From Coix lacryma-jobi var. lacryma-jobi (Eukaryota > Streptophyta > Magnoliopsida > Poales > Poaceae): 64,000 nt of DNA. Position 1 is the first letter of the stretch. Every line of letters starts with the position of its first letter. The stretch spans positions 19,062,822-19,126,821 of the forward strand of contig CM019828.1 of the NCBI GenBank assembly GCA_009763385.1, in the 5' to 3' direction. The position numbers were made by a program, and so were the translations under genes. Positions 35,885 through 48,411 of this stretch are shown here, one piece after another. The notes under the pieces are model-generated. The model did not search any database. It was not told the DNA's origin and was given only the letters and a program-made list of their open reading frames with translations.

Positions 35885-37896
35885 ATGTCGCATAGCCGAA
35901 GGGGCTCTCGTGATGCTCGACAAGCTAGAGATGAGGAAGAGGAGGAGTATGTTGCTTTGGAGCAAGGTGGTTTGCAGCCGGGAGAGCCGCAACGACGCAA
36001 TCCCGGGCGTCATGCTCGGCCCGGTGGGAGCAGCGATGATCTCTCTCGACAAGTTCGTGGGCGTTCGTCCACGAGCCGTCGGAGTGTCGATAACAGCAGG
36101 GGTGGTGGCAGTGGACATGCTGGTGGCAGTGGTCATGCTGCTTCTCCACCTCCACCACCTCCTGTCAATGGTCCTCCTAGTCGTCTGCATAGTGTCATTG
36201 TGGGAGGAGTGGCTCTGGGGGTTGGACCTAAGCGGGAGGGTCGTTCCATCGATCCTCGTGTTGGACCTCCGTCTCCTCCAACATCCGGTCTGCTGCTGAT
36301 CATCCGGGTGTTCCACATGCATGGTGAGGCCGGTGCTCTGATGATGACCCCCGCTTATCCTGGTAATGACATGGATTATTCTGACAGGAAGCGGGCTAAT
36401 CTTTTGAGAACCTAGAGATTGGAGAACCCCTACCTTCTTATCAGGGACGACTCAGTGGACAGACGTTTTTGGTCCCGCTTTCAGCAGGACTACTATGTGT
36501 CTGTCTGCTGGAAGGGGTTTTGTGCTAAGGGGCATCCTCCCCTCTTTGAGCACAAGCGCCTGTCTATTCGGTCCTTGACTAACAAGGGTTCTGAAGAGAT
36601 AGATGCTTTGGTTCAGAGGCTTGAGGACTGGAGGATTCTTGAGCTGATATCTGGTGAGCGCAGTTATAATCAGGAGATCATATGTCAGTTCTGGGCCACT
36701 CTCTTCATTGATCAGCCTGCACAGGTGCTGCATTGGATGACCCAGGGAGTTCACTACAGGTGTGACTTTGCACTTTTGCCAGGCTGTTGGGGTTTGACAG
36801 TGCGGACCAGAATGCTCCCAGGCTGTATGAGATGTATGGTGGGGGAATGTATCCTGATGACCTGCAGAGTTCTGAGATTTATATGCATGGCAAGGTGGCC
36901 AACTTTCAGGTTAATGGGCTGAAGCCAGCTTACTTTGTTCTGAACAACCTGATGCGCCTTACCTTGGACCCCAAGAGTGGAGACAACACTAATCTAAGGA
37001 ATGATGCTCCAAAGGTCCTTGTTCGGTTTGCTTTGCCAGATGGGCGATTCAACATCTCCCATTTCTTATGGCAGAAGATCTCTGATGTTTACAATGACCC
37101 GCACAAGGACTTGCCATTTGCTCCGTACTTAATGCATATTATTGAGCATGTGGTTGGAGCCACCTTCGAGTATGACAGGAGCTTAAAGGAATACAGTGTC
37201 CGTTAGTTCTCCTTGACGGGCAAGGACAAAGCTGATGAAGGTGATGATGTTCCTGCAGCAGCAGCAGCTCCTGGCGAGGCTCATGGCCCGGAGCAGGCCC
37301 ATGAGGAAGTGCCCCCTGCTGCCCCTTCTTATCCGCGACCTGAGAGGCGGAGGAGTGGGGGTGGTGGGGCTATTCGCTATGCGCTCAGCAAGTTCTTTTC
37401 ATGGTGTTGCTACAAGGCTGAGCGCGACGAGCGGCACCAGCAGGAGGTGTGTGAGCACCTTGGTCTTCCTCCACAGTCTCCGCTCCGACCCTTCCCCGAC
37501 CCCTTCGTCGAATATGATGCTCGGCTCAGGCATGACGATGACAACAGTGGCCAGCAGCAGCAGCAACAGGGTGGTGATGAGGCCGGGATCTTCTCCTCCG
37601 ACATGTATCAGCCTCTTCAGCACCCGCCCTCGTACCAGCCTCCTCCCTACTACCCTGACTATGGTGCGGGTCCGTCCTTTCCTGGCGGATCCACATCATA
37701 TCAAGGTGGTGGCGGTGGCTCCTACATGGGCTTTGCTGCCCCCGACGCCGATCCAGCTGGGAGTGGTGGCCTCCGTGACCCTTCTCCTCCGCCGGATCCT
37801 TCTTCTGCCCCTTCGTCGTCGTTCCCAGGTGGTGATGTTGGTGCGAGTGCCTATTCCTCTCTCTTTGGTGCTCCTTATCCAGGCGGCTTCTATTAG
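35885..37896 (+). pseudogene. Extra (env-position) ORF of copia-1, function unknown, broken
   Basis: The frame starts MSHSRRGSRD and has three parts. First is a charged, Gly/Ser-rich N-terminus of about 150 codons. Then comes a folded-looking middle (36430-37200) with many aromatic residues, resembling 'putative plant transposon protein' ORFs from memory. Last is a Pro/Gly/Gln-rich low-complexity tail. It has in-frame TAG at 36413-36415 and 37204-37206, and a frameshift near 36785. I see no signal peptide and no convincing membrane span, so the envelope label used for this position in SIRE elements is not supported here. The whole would be about 670 codons. Its placement between RNase H and the polypurine tract, with its own promoter-like region, suggests a separately expressed accessory protein. 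Confidence 0.65.
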
Positions 37897-38221
37897 ATCC
37901 TTTGCTTATCGTGGCCTACCCTTTTTGGCATTTGATGCCAAAGGGGGAGTGTTAGGCTTTTATCATGATGTAATAGTTAGTCTTTGAGAGAGTTAAACTA
38001 TGAGAACTAAGTGTGGTTATGATACTTGTTTATTTGTGATGTGTTGAGGATGTGAAACATTTGAGCTTAATGTTATATTCTTGTATGGTTCATCCTCTAT
38101 ATTTCTGCTCATGTCATGGTTGGTGATTGTTGTTTTCGATATGGCTATGTGATTTGAGTCCTTTTCTTTCTTCCATAGCCATTCGCTTTTCTCTTATTAC
38201 ATTGTTATGTGGATCACCATG
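37897..38221 (+). other. Copia-1 polypurine tract and 3' untranslated part
   Basis: AAAGGGGGAGT at 37939-37949 follows GGCATTTGATGCC, the usual SIRE-type polypurine tract setting. The LTR start expected soon after is not found; AT-rich sequence runs to 38221, where the minus-strand LTR of copia-2 begins (TGAAGGAACG at 38222). The candidate target duplication there is CCATG, whose partner is outside the window. Confidence 0.6.
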
Positions 38222-38901
38222 TGAAGGAACGAAAATGCTAAAGCAAGGCGACCAGAGGGGGGGGGGGTGAATGGGAGCCTAAAAAATTCTTTCAAAATTA
38301 CGGCCTTTGTCCTAATAAAATCAACCCTAAGAGCAAAGCCAACACGCGTGATGTCCTCGGTTTCTGTAGAGCACAGAGTCGGGAATCCAACGCAAAAAGC
38401 GAATCTCGAACGAAGCTCGAACGCAAAAGATACAGACGAAAACGCGTGCTGACTGAACTGACCGGACTCTGGCGGTGCGTCCGATCAATAAGGACCGGAC
38501 GCGTCCGGTCACAAAAATCCCGTTTTAGGAGCTCTCTGTATTGGACCGGACTCTGAGTGCGAGAGCGTCCGGTCAACACCACACGAGCGTCCGGTCACTA
38601 CTACTTGATGAACAGTAGTAGCGGTGCGTCCGGTCATGACGCGCGAACTGGACAGCGCGGGTGTTCAACGACCGGACTCTGTCAAGGTGCGTCCGGTCGA
38701 TTCGATGCAGCATCCGGTCACCTCGATCAACCCTTTGTTCGTCCACCGGATCGACCCGATCTCCCTCGAATCAAAAGCACTAGGGCTCAAATTTCATGTG
38801 AGGGGTCACAAGGATGTTAGTGAGCTACTCCTAAGAGATCATGGCTCGAACCTAACTTCAAATTGGTGAATCAAAGAAAACGGTGAAGAACAGGCAAAAC
38901 T
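38222..38901 (-). repeat. Copia-2 3' LTR, first part (split by Tat copy B)
   Basis: Read on minus, this is the end of an LTR. It carries the AGGGGGGGGGGGTGAATGGG tract seen near the ends of SIRE-type LTRs in antisense. Between 38455 and 38730 about six copies of GTCCGGTC or its complement GACCGGAC form many short inverted pairs. The LTR continues at 58944 after the 20-kb Tat insertion; the two parts total about 2.2 kb. Confidence 0.75.
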
Positions 38902-40193
38902 TGTCGGGGGTCCACAAAAGGGGTACCCCCAATCAACGCAAACTAATAGGTTAAACCTAGAACGCCGGTAAATAACAAACCTAACCAGTCTAACCCCTTA
39001 AAGAGACCAACCCCTCGAGGCCCACAACGCTGGCCCATCAAGCCAGGCCTCGGGCGAACGCGCGCTCTCCGTCTCGCCCGAGTTCACCGAGCCAGGCCTC
39101 GGGTTGACGCCCGTTCTCCATCTCGCCCGAGCCCTCCGAAGCCAGGCCCCGGGCGAGCGCCCCACTAAAACCTCGAGCCCTGGCATTTAGGGCTCGAGCC
39201 CCCCACAGCCGAACACCATACCTCGAGACCCCACGCGGGGACCTCGAGCCTCTCTGGCACAGCAGCCTATCCCTCAAGACGCTTATGCTTCCCTCGAGCG
39301 GCGCAGGCATCGGATGCCAGCCCCATACCGCGCATTTAATACGTCTACCTACTCCAGTCACGTCCTCTACAGCCCGACGTGTACCACAGTAACCAGGGCA
39401 GAGTCAAGTCTCGTTTTCACCACAAGCATGGGCAAAAGGGGCGCCAGTATGGCACTGTTAACCCATACCCTACACTGTTGCACGTCCAAGCCACGTCTCG
39501 AGGCCTGGATGCCCACTGCTCAAACAATTTTCACGGGACTTGCCCATAACTGCGGGGACTCGAGCCCTCCATAGGCGCCACCTCGAGGCTGGCTCCGCGC
39601 CCCTCGAGCCCTAACTACTTTCATGCTATTGGAAGACAGGTGCCCCAAGACCCGGAGGGACCCCGCCGCGTCCTGTACATGCCGGAATGGGCGCTGTACG
39701 GCCCCCACGCCGCCACGTCTCCGTGTCCACGCCCAGGATGGAGGCCACGCTCCAAGGACGCCTCAACAACAACGCCCACGTCGGCTCCAGTGGCCCCGAC
39801 AAGACAGGATTCTTACCCTACGCCATATCGAGCGTTGTACATATCTATCCTGTGTAAACCCTGGCCTCCTCTTTTTCTATAAAAGGGGACGCCAGGGCCC
39901 TTCGCGCGAGGGAGGACGCGAGTCCATGGTTACACAACTCCGAGAAACAACACACAAGTCCACATACGTACACATTCGAGTCCGGACTCCGGTCCACGCT
40001 CATTGAGCTTGTATTCGCCCCAGTACAAGCACTTAGGTGCAAGTAATACAAGAACCTCCTCCCCCGCTGGACGTAGGGCCTTCTTTGCCCGAACCAGGAT
40101 AAATCCTTGTGTCATCTTGCATCACCATCCAGGAAGAGAGCACGCGATCATATTACTCGTTGGTGTCGTACCCCCGGGTTCGAAACACCGACA
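38902..40193 (+). repeat. 5' LTR of Tat copy B
   Basis: TGTCGGGGGTCC to GAAACACCGACA. It contains about three minisatellite units with CTCGCCCGAG (39040-39165) and a TATA box at 39878. It aligns over its whole length with 57649-58938. Confidence 0.97.
39878..39884 (+). promoter_or_regulatory. TATA box of the Tat copy B 5' LTR
   Basis: TATAAAA followed by GGGGACGCC, about 315 bp before the LTR end. It would drive the genomic RNA of the element. Confidence 0.75.
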
Positions 40194-40195
40194 GT

Positions 40196-40213
40196 TGGCG
40201 CGCCAGGTAGGGG
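40196..40213 (+). other. Primer binding site of Tat copy B
   Basis: TGGCGCGCCAGGTAGGGG starts two bases after the LTR. It has the form of a tRNA 3'-end complement (TGG start). I did not assign the tRNA. Confidence 0.7.
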
Positions 40214-40250
40214 ACTTCGCGTGTCAAGTCGGTTTCTCGCTGTTTCCTGG

Positions 40251-43200
40251 ATGGCTGCTTCGACTCCTTCGTTCTCTATCGGTGCCGTCATCTGGTTCGG
40301 GAGCCTCGATTTCCTGGCCACCGACGACGGCAACGAGCTGACCTTGCTCTCCACGGAGGGCCCGAGTGGAGGGCGTGTCATGCCGCCCCGTGCGAGGAGC
40401 GTGGCACGTCGCCCGCACCACCACGCGTCGCCACCCCGTGAGCGGCGCTGTCGTCACCATCGTCGCTAGGCACAGGCGGTGGTAGCGGCGTACACCCACT
40501 TCCCCGTGGCCGGCGCGGAGTTCCCGAGGAGGAGCCTGCTCGGCGCACGGCAGGAGACTTCCATGGCGCGCTCGCGCCCGCCCAGCGACTTCGCGTTCCT
40601 CATGCGCATGGACCAGGAGCCAGGCCAGAGGCCTCCGAGCCGCGCACCGTCGACGCCACCCAGCCTCCTCCCGCACGGGGAGTACCGCGCTCGACGCCGG
40701 CGGTTCCCGATCGGCCTCGACAACCCCGCAGCAGCCTACGCCCGCCAGCTCAACGAGCGCCGTCGGGGCCGACCGCCGACAGAGCAGGAGGAGCGCCCGG
40801 GCGTGCTACTGCAGGCCATGGCCAACCTGGAGATCGTCCACCCCGCGCACGTCGACCGCGGCTTCTCGCGAGCCATCGAGCCACCCCGGCGAGCCACCGT
40901 CGGAGAATGGTACCGCGAGCCGCGGTCCCGGCATCTGCCGAGGCGGCACGCCGTCAACAACTCCGACTCCGACGAATACGACTACCACGACCCCGACCTC
41001 TGGGATCCCACCAGGGAGTGCTTCCAACTCGAGGGGGTCGTATGCGATACCGAGGACGAGGGCGACGACGGCAGGCCGGCGCTCGATCTAGAGGGCCCCA
41101 GCGACGTGGCCGCGGCAGGCGGATCGCGTGTTCAGGGGAGGAACGAACCTCTAGCACCGGTTGCGCCGCCTCAGCACGACGACGGCCGGGCGGCGCAACT
41201 CGCGCAGGTGCAGGAGGCAATCACCAAAGCCGAGGAAGAACGGCGACACCTGCTGCAGCTCCGGCAAACTCTGATGCAGGAACCACCCCAGCCCCGAGGA
41301 GCCGGAGCTCGAGGTCGGGCTCAAGAAGTCCACCGGCGGATCCTCGAAGACGGGGCACCAGCACGCCCCGAGGTATGCTTCCCGCGAGCCGGGCAGAACG
41401 TGGTGGCGGCGGCGATGATGCTCCGTGATCTACCTGCCGTCTCCAACCCTGATGCCAGGCGCATGCTTGGGGAAATGAAGAACCTTCTCGAGACAGCCGC
41501 TGTGCAGCAGGTCGAGAGCTCAGCCTCGCGGCGGCGCGGGGCAGCCTCGGGGAAACCCGCAGACACGCACCGCAACGAGCGCGAGGTGTCCGTCCACCAG
41601 CCGGACGCCTCTCGAGCTAGGCCAGTCCGCGAACGGATCATCGACAACCGACCGCCTCGATACCCCAACGACGCCCGCAACGACATCAACCGCCGGCGCA
41701 AGGACAAGGGGGCCCAGGAGCGTGGCTATAGCGCCCATCGAGGGGGGCGCTACGACAGCGACGAGGACCGGCAAGTCCTCGAGCCCCCAGGCCCGAGAGT
41801 CTTCAGCCGGGCCATCCGCAGCTCAACCCTCCCCGACTGCTTCCGACCGCCGACCAACATCGTGAAGTATGACGGGGAGGTCGAGCCCAAGCTCTGGCTC
41901 TCGGACTTCCGCCTAGGCTGCCAACTGGGCGGAGCGAAGAACGACGACCGTGTGATCATACGCCAACTCCCACTGTACCTCTCGGACACCGCCCGCCGGT
42001 GGCTCGAGGGGCTCCCGCCGGATCGGATCGATGACTGGGCCGACCTAGTCAGGGTCTTCGACGGGAATTTCAAGGGGACTTGCGTGCGCCCAGGCAACCC
42101 CTGGGACCTACAGCGTTGCAGGCAGGCGGCGGACGAGCCCCTCCGTGACTTTGCTCGGCGGTTCTCGAAGCAGCGCCTCGAGCTCCCCCACGTGCCTGAT
42201 GAGAACGTCATCTCAGCGTTCCTCGCGGGCACGACATGCCAAGAGCTAGTTCTTGAGCTAGGACGCTACCGTCCCAGGACGATCGAGGACCTGATGGATC
42301 GTGTCACCAGCTTTGCCTCAGGCGACGAGGCAGTGGGGGCATTCTTTGGCCGTTCCACGGACAAAGGTAAGGCGGTGACCGCGCCGGAGGGCTCGAACAA
42401 GGGCAACGATGCCAAGAACGACAACAATAACAGCAACAAAAAGAAGAAGAACATACGCAAGGGTCAGAAGGCGAAGCACGACGCCAATGACGACGACGAC
42501 GAAGAGGTGCTCGCAGGCGCCCTCGAGCCTAAGAAGCCCCGAGGCCCCCCTGACGGGGCTGTTTTCGACCAGATGCTCGAGGACCCCTGCACTTATCACA
42601 GGGGCCCCGTAAATCACAAGTTAAAGGACTGCCGACTGTTGAAAGGCTACTACTCCAAGCTCGGCGATAAGAAAGAAGACGCGCCTAAGGGCAAGGATAA
42701 CAATCGGCGCGGCGGTGGGGACACGGACGACAACTTCCCCCCGGTGCGCGACTGCTACATGATCTACGGGGGGCCGACCGTCGGGCTCTCAGCTCAAGAA
42801 AGAAAGAAGGAGCGCCGGGAGATCTTTGCACTCGACCACGACGCCCCCCGGTATCTTGACTGGTCTGATGCGCCGATCACGTTCGACCGTGATGACCATC
42901 CGGACCGTGTCATAAACCCGGGGGCGTACCCCCTCGTCGTCGACCTCGTCATCGTCGATGTACGGTTCTCCAAGGTGTTGATGGATGGGGGCTCGAGCCT
43001 CAACATCATATACCTCGAGACCCTCGACCTCCTAGGGATTTCAGAGGGACAGCTCCGACCCAGCATCGGGGGGTTCCACGGAGTCGTACCAGGGAAGAAG
43101 GCCCACCCCCTCGGGCGCATCGACCTGCCGGTTTGCTTTGGCATGCCGGCTAACTTCCGCCAGGAGACGCTCACCTTCGAGGTGGTTGGATTCCAAGGGA

Positions 43201-43544
43201 CCTACCACGCCATCATCGGCCGGCCAGGCTACACCAAGTTCATGGCGGTTCCCAACTACACGTACTTGAAGCTCAAAATGCCGGGGCCAAAAGGTGTCAT
43301 CACCGTTGACACATCCTACGAGCACGCGTACCACTGCGACGTGGAGTGCGTCGAGCGTGGGGAGGCAAACGTCCAGCTCGACTCGCTCGAAGCCCTAGCC
43401 GCCCTGGCCACCGAGGAGGCCCCTGAAGCGAAGCGCCACGCTGGCACCTTCGAGCCGGCGGAGCACACAAAGCTGATACCCGTCGACCCGACCTCGACCG
43501 ATGGCAAGACGCTGGCCGTCAGTGCCAGCCTCGAGCCTAAATAG
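40251..43544 (+). pseudogene. Tat copy B gag and aspartic protease, with premature TAG stops
   Basis: ATG 40251 opens a frame that is stopped by TAG at 40467-40469 and then continues in the same frame to TAG 43542-43544. The first part is Arg/Pro-rich. A Retrotrans_gag domain lies at about 41790-42350 (DFRLGCQLGG through FARRFSKQRLELP). A Lys/Asn-rich basic stretch follows at 42360-42480. Next is a C/H-rich segment CTYHRGPVNHKLKDC near 42587-42632, a variant zinc knuckle. The protease DGGSSLN is near 42985. The second stop lies where pol should simply continue, so gag-pol was one polyprotein. If the first stop is natural, translation would start at ATG 40563, but the shared frame argues against this. 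Gag forms particles; the protease cuts the polyprotein. Confidence 0.88.
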
Positions 43545-46500
43545 GAAGCAGTGCTCGTCGACTTTCTCTGCGCGAACATCGACATGTTTGCGTGGGGCCC
43601 CTCGGACATGCCAGGCATACCGAGGGAAGTCGCCGAGCACGCCTTGGAAATCCAGGCCGGGTCCAGACCGGTGAAGCAACGCCTGCGCCGCTTCGACGAG
43701 GAGAAGCGCAGGATCATCGGCGAGGAGGTGCACAAGCTTTTGGCGGCCGGGTTCATCAAGGAGGTATTTCACCCAGAGTGGCTAGCTAACCCTGTACTAG
43801 TTAGGAAAAAGAATGGAAAAATGCGGATGTGTGTAGACTACACTGGTCTGAATAAAGCATGTCCAAAAGTTCCATTTCCTTTACCTAGAATTGATCAGAT
43901 TGTCGATTCCACTATGGGGTTTGAAGTACTTTCGTTTCTCGATGCGTATTCCGGCTACCACCAGATTAGGATGAAAGAATCCGACGAGCTCGCTACCTCT
44001 TTTGGTACGCCTTTTGGTATGTATTGCTACGTTACAATGCCCTTCGGCCTTCGAAACGCCGGGGCAACGTACCAACGTTGCATGCAGCATATCTTTGGCG
44101 AACACATAGGCAAAACCGTCGAAGCCTACGTCGATGACATCGTGGTTAAAACCAATAAAGTCGGGAACCTCATCAGCGATCTTGAGGCCAACCCCGAAAA
44201 ATCTCAGCAGTCACGAGGATGGGCCCACTTCGAGGCCTCAAGGGTGTACAGAAAGTGATAGGCTGCCTAGCCGCTCTCAGCAGAATCATCTCGAGGCTAG
44301 GGGAAAAAGCGCTACCCCTCTACCGCCTGCTGAAGAAGACGGAACGCTTCACGTGGACTGTCGAAGCCGAGGAGGCCTTAACCAAGTTGAAGGGATTGCT
44401 GACTTCCGCGCCAATCCTCGTGCCACCGCGACCGGCCGAGGGTGACGATCGCCCCGAGCCCCTCCTCCTCTATGTGGCCGCAACCACTCAGGTGGTCAGC
44501 GCGGTCATAGTCGTCGAGAGGCACGAGGAGGGTCATGCGTTGCCGATCCAACGACCGGTGTACTTCACCAGTGAGGTGCTCTCCGAGGCCAAGGTCCGGT
44601 ACCCGCACATCTAGAAGCTGCTCTACGGCATTATTATCACAAGGCGCAAGCTCCAACACTACTTCCTCGCTCATCCCGTAACGGTGGTGTCGTCCTTCCC
44701 CCTCGGTGAGATCATCAACAATCGGGAGACCACGGGGCGAATCGCCAAGTGGTCCGCCGAGCTAATGGGGGAAGCCATCACCTACGCCCCGCGAAAAGCC
44801 ATCAAGTCGCAAACATTGGCGGACTTCGTTGCTGAGTGGACCGACACCCAGCTCCCGCCAGCACAAATTCAAGCCGAGCTCTGGACCATGTACTTCGATG
44901 GATCCCTCATGAAGACGGGAGCACGCGCAGGCCTGCTCTTCATCTCACCCCTCGGAGTCCACATGCGCTACCTGCTGCGCATACACTTCCCCGCCTCCAA
45001 CAACGTCGCTGAGTATGAGGCCCTCGTCAACGGGCTGCGCATAGCCCTCGAGCTTGGGGTCCGACGCCTCGACGTTCGAGGGGACTCGCAGCTCATCGTC
45101 AACCAGGTCATGAAGGCCTCGAGCTGCATCGATCCCAGGATGGAAGCGTACTGCGGGGAGGTGCGCAAGCTAGAAGATAAGTTCCACGGCCTCGAGCTCA
45201 ACCACATAGCTCGAAAATATAACGAGGCCGCAGACGAGCTGGCAAAGTTGGCATCCACGCGTGGCACGGTTCCGCCAGACGTCTTCTCGAGGGACGTTTT
45301 TGAGCCATCCGTCAAAATCGGCTCGGGGGCTGGCCCCTCGACGCCACCCCTCGAGCTAGACACGGGGGCTCGACCTTCAACGCCACCCCTCGGGAATGAC
45401 CCCTCGACATCCGCTGAGGCGATGCAGATCGACGCACCCGCCTCTTCTTCATCACGACCCCTCGACTGGCGGACGCCCTTCCTCGACTACCTGACGCAAG
45501 GCGTGCTGCCAGAAGACAAGACGGAGGCCCGACGCATCGCTCGAAGGGCCAAGACCTACGTCATCTACGGCGACGAGCGGGAGCTGTACCGACGAAGCCC
45601 GACCGGGATCCTTCAGCGCTGCATCCCCCTCGAGGAAGGACGCAAGCTCCTCGACGACATGCACTCGGGGGCTTGCGGCCACCACGCAGCACCAAGGACC
45701 CTGGTTGGGAACGCCTTCCGTCAAGGCTTCTATTGGCCGACCGCCATTGGAGACGCCAAGCGCTTGGTCCGAGCATGCCATGGGTGTCAATTCTACGCCA
45801 AGCAGATGCACCAACCCGCACATGCCCTGCAGATGATCCCAATTACTTGGCCATTCGCCGTTGGGGGGCTCGACCTCGTGGGTTCCCTCAAAAAGACAAG
45901 TGGAGGGCACTCACACGTGCTCGTGGCCATCGACAAGTTCACCAAGTGGATCGAGGCTAAGCCGATAGGCGACCCCACCTCCGAGAAGGTTGTCGAGTTC
46001 ATCGCCAACATCATGTACCGGTTTGGGGTGCCTAACGTTATCATCACCGACAATGGCACCCAATTCACGGGCAAAAAGTTCACCAACTTCTGCGACGACA
46101 ACAGCATTCGCGTGACCTGGGCCTCGGTCGCATACCCTCAATGCAACGGGCAGGTCGAGCGCGCCAATGACATGATACTCCATGGGCGGAAGCCGAGGCT
46201 ATTCAAGACCCTCAAAAACTTCGGAAAAGGGTGGGCTGCAGAGCTCCCCTCGGTGCTGTGGGGCCTCAGGACTACGCCGAGCCGAGCCACCGGGTTCACT
46301 CCGTTCTTCCTAACCTACGGCGCTGAGGCTATCTTGCCTACGGACCTCGAATACGGCTCCCCTCGACTCCGAGCCTACAACGAGCAAACCAACGATGAAA
46401 GGCTCACCAACGCCAAGGACCAACTCGAGGAGGCCCGAGACGTGGCGCTCATCAACTCCGCGCGCTACCAGCAAACGCTTCGACGCTACCACGACAAGCA

Positions 46501-46708
46501 CGTGCGCAAGAGGGACCTGGCGGTGGGGGACCTCGTGCTTCGACGGCTGCAAGACAATCGAGGGCGCCACAAGCTCACTCCTCCGTGGGAAGGCCCATAC
46601 ACCGTGGCTGAGGTGCTCAAGCCAGGAACATACAAGCTCTACGACGATCAAGGCAGAATCCTGGCGAACGTGTGGAACATCTCTCAGCTACGTCGTTTCT
46701 ACCCTTAA
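43545..46708 (+). pseudogene. Tat copy B reverse transcriptase, two RNases H and integrase, broken
   Basis: Reverse transcriptase begins about 43600, with YVDD near 44130. At about 44183 an internal deletion of roughly 110 bp joins the thumb region wrongly and shifts the frame. RNase H and connection follow in the new frame (44219 on), with TAG at 44612-44614. From 44684 the frame is open to TAA 46706-46708. It covers an archaeal-type RNase H (FDGSL..., about 44890-45280), a Ser/Pro linker, the integrase HHCC finger (about 45665-45800) and a complete D,D35E core: LDLVG, TDNGTQF and NGQVERAN. No chromodomain follows, as expected for Tat. The integrase half looks intact, the polymerase half does not. 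Confidence 0.9.
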
Positions 46709-46867
46709 AGGCCTCGAGGCCTCATCCATTTTGTTGCTTTGTACAAACACGCCCAAAATGAATGAACAAACTCGTGCATTGTCTTTCATTTTGCTTAGCA
46801 ACTTAAGGTAGCCTCGACCCTGCCATGCTCAGGGTCGAGCCTCCCTCGGGGGCAGACAGGGGGGCCC
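46709..46867. other. Spacer after Tat copy B pol, up to the Tekay insertion
   Basis: No gene. It continues at 51812-52201 beyond the nested element and matches copy A 1745-2231. The insertion point carries GGCCC (46863-46867) against GACCC (51812-51816), a 5-bp target repeat with one mismatch. Confidence 0.7.
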
Positions 46868-48411
46868 TGTGGCGGAACGGTCCTAATCCCATGGCCCACC
46901 GGTCCCCGTCAGCCTCTGACAGCCAAACCGATGTTCCGCGTCATTAAGACTGTTCGTCACCGGGCTGCATCAGCGCCCATCGTCCGCAGGATCATCTCAC
47001 CTTTCGGTTACAGCACTGGATACTTTTACAAATAACATCGGAATACAGAGCGAAAGACTTAAATAACATTATTTTTACAAACCGAGGTTCCAAATAAGAT
47101 TGAAGGTGCAGTTATTACAAACCATGTTCGGGTAATAGAAATAGGCAACGTAGCGGAGTACAACAAAATAAAGATACTTGTAATCACCCAGCCCGAGGGT
47201 GCACAATTATTCTTCGGCCTCATCGGCCTCTTCCAGGACGATGGTCATGCAGCAGGGCGCAAGACACATTGGGGACTCAGTCATACCTGCAGCATGGGCA
47301 ACAAACCCTGAGTACTGGGGTACTCAACAAGACTTACCCGACTAAAGAAAAAGGGGAGAAGACTCAAGAATGAGAGGCTTAGATAGTCAAGGCAAGGCTT
47401 AAGCAAGTTCAAGTATTTTGCAGAAAAAGCATTTTGTAAACCTTGTTCTATTTTTGGAAAGGTTCAAGTATTTCTCAATTCTTCATTGCTCATGATTCTT
47501 TTTACCTTTCAAAACATTCCTAGTTGAGAACCACTCTCCGTTGACAGTCAGTGACCAAGTCTCCATAACCGAGGAGCAACGTTAATCCGGATAAATAATA
47601 CTCAGCTGAGGATCCCTATCCACACTGCATATGTAGCACCCAAGCTTGCATATGCCAACTCGTCTACCACGATTCCTCCAAGATTGGACCGGTCCTACGC
47701 CACCCGGAAGTACAGCACACCACTCATATCTAGGCACGACGACCACGTGGGTACAAGCTACTTCCGCCATCTCGCCACTCCCAGTGCGCGGTTGTCGGTC
47801 CCAATCAAGGAGTCCTCGGAGCCAGAGCTTTCCGAAGTATGTGAATAGTTATAAGTCTTGACCAGCAGGCCCCCATACGGATGGTCCCTAATTTTTCTGC
47901 CAGAACTATACCTCGGTTATATCTCACCCAAGCGTAATAGTCCTGTCAGTTTTTCAACCTTGTCTCGGTCGGTGTCAACTGTTGAGTCCCGGACTACAAC
48001 ATGACGGCACCGTACGCTCAGACAACCTCTCCTCGCTGTTGACTAGGTACAGATCAGATACTTAGCCAACAGTCGGGGAGTAAAGCCAAATTCCCATAAA
48101 AATTCTTTAAGTGATCACACTTTTGAAATTGGCATTTTATTGCAAATCTATTGTATAGCATCACTAAGCATTTGCACATAGTTTTTAAACAGGGCAGGTG
48201 GATCTTCTGGTGGAGGTAAACAGTGCAGGTAATAGGTCATCACACAACTCCTATAACCTAATGCAGTAGTTTAACTCAAAGATATTTTAAGTAAAACTTT
48301 TATAAAAACAAGGAAGGGTTAAAATGCACCGGGGCTTGCCTTGAGGAGCAAAGAGGACAGGCTCGGGGTCGGCAGTGCAGGTGTCGGAGCTCGGGGTCGC
48401 CTCAGGGGTTT
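46868..48411 (-). repeat. Remnant of the 3' LTR of the Tekay element
   Basis: Matches the solo LTR 4614 to about 6105 along its length with small indels. Both share the phrase GCACCGGGGCTTGCCTTGA near the inner edge. The left edge TGTGGCGG differs from TGTAACGT in the solo copy. The inner edge is the deletion joint with reverse transcriptase. Confidence 0.8.

Larger units (their letters stand above)
27335..38221 (+). mobile_element. Ty1/Copia SIRE/Maximus-like retrotransposon (copia-1), 3' LTR not seen
   Basis: The order is 5' LTR (27335-29219), tRNA-iMet primer site, gag, protease, integrase, reverse transcriptase, RNase H, then an extra ORF region before a polypurine tract (37939-37949). 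The pol order with integrase before reverse transcriptase defines Ty1/Copia. The long LTR, long gag and an ORF after RNase H point to the SIRE/Maximus lineage. The sequence stops being copia-1 at 38221, where an LTR of another element begins on the minus strand; the rest of copia-1, including its 3' LTR, would lie beyond the window. All ORFs are broken. Confidence 0.88.

Noticed and set aside
35885..37896. A retroviral-type envelope gene
   Set aside because: Position fits, but no signal peptide, fusion peptide or membrane anchor can be seen in the frames.
37939..38221. A copia-1 3' LTR directly after its polypurine tract
   Set aside because: No sequence matching the LTR start at 27335 follows; the next LTR end, at 38222, belongs to a different family on the minus strand.
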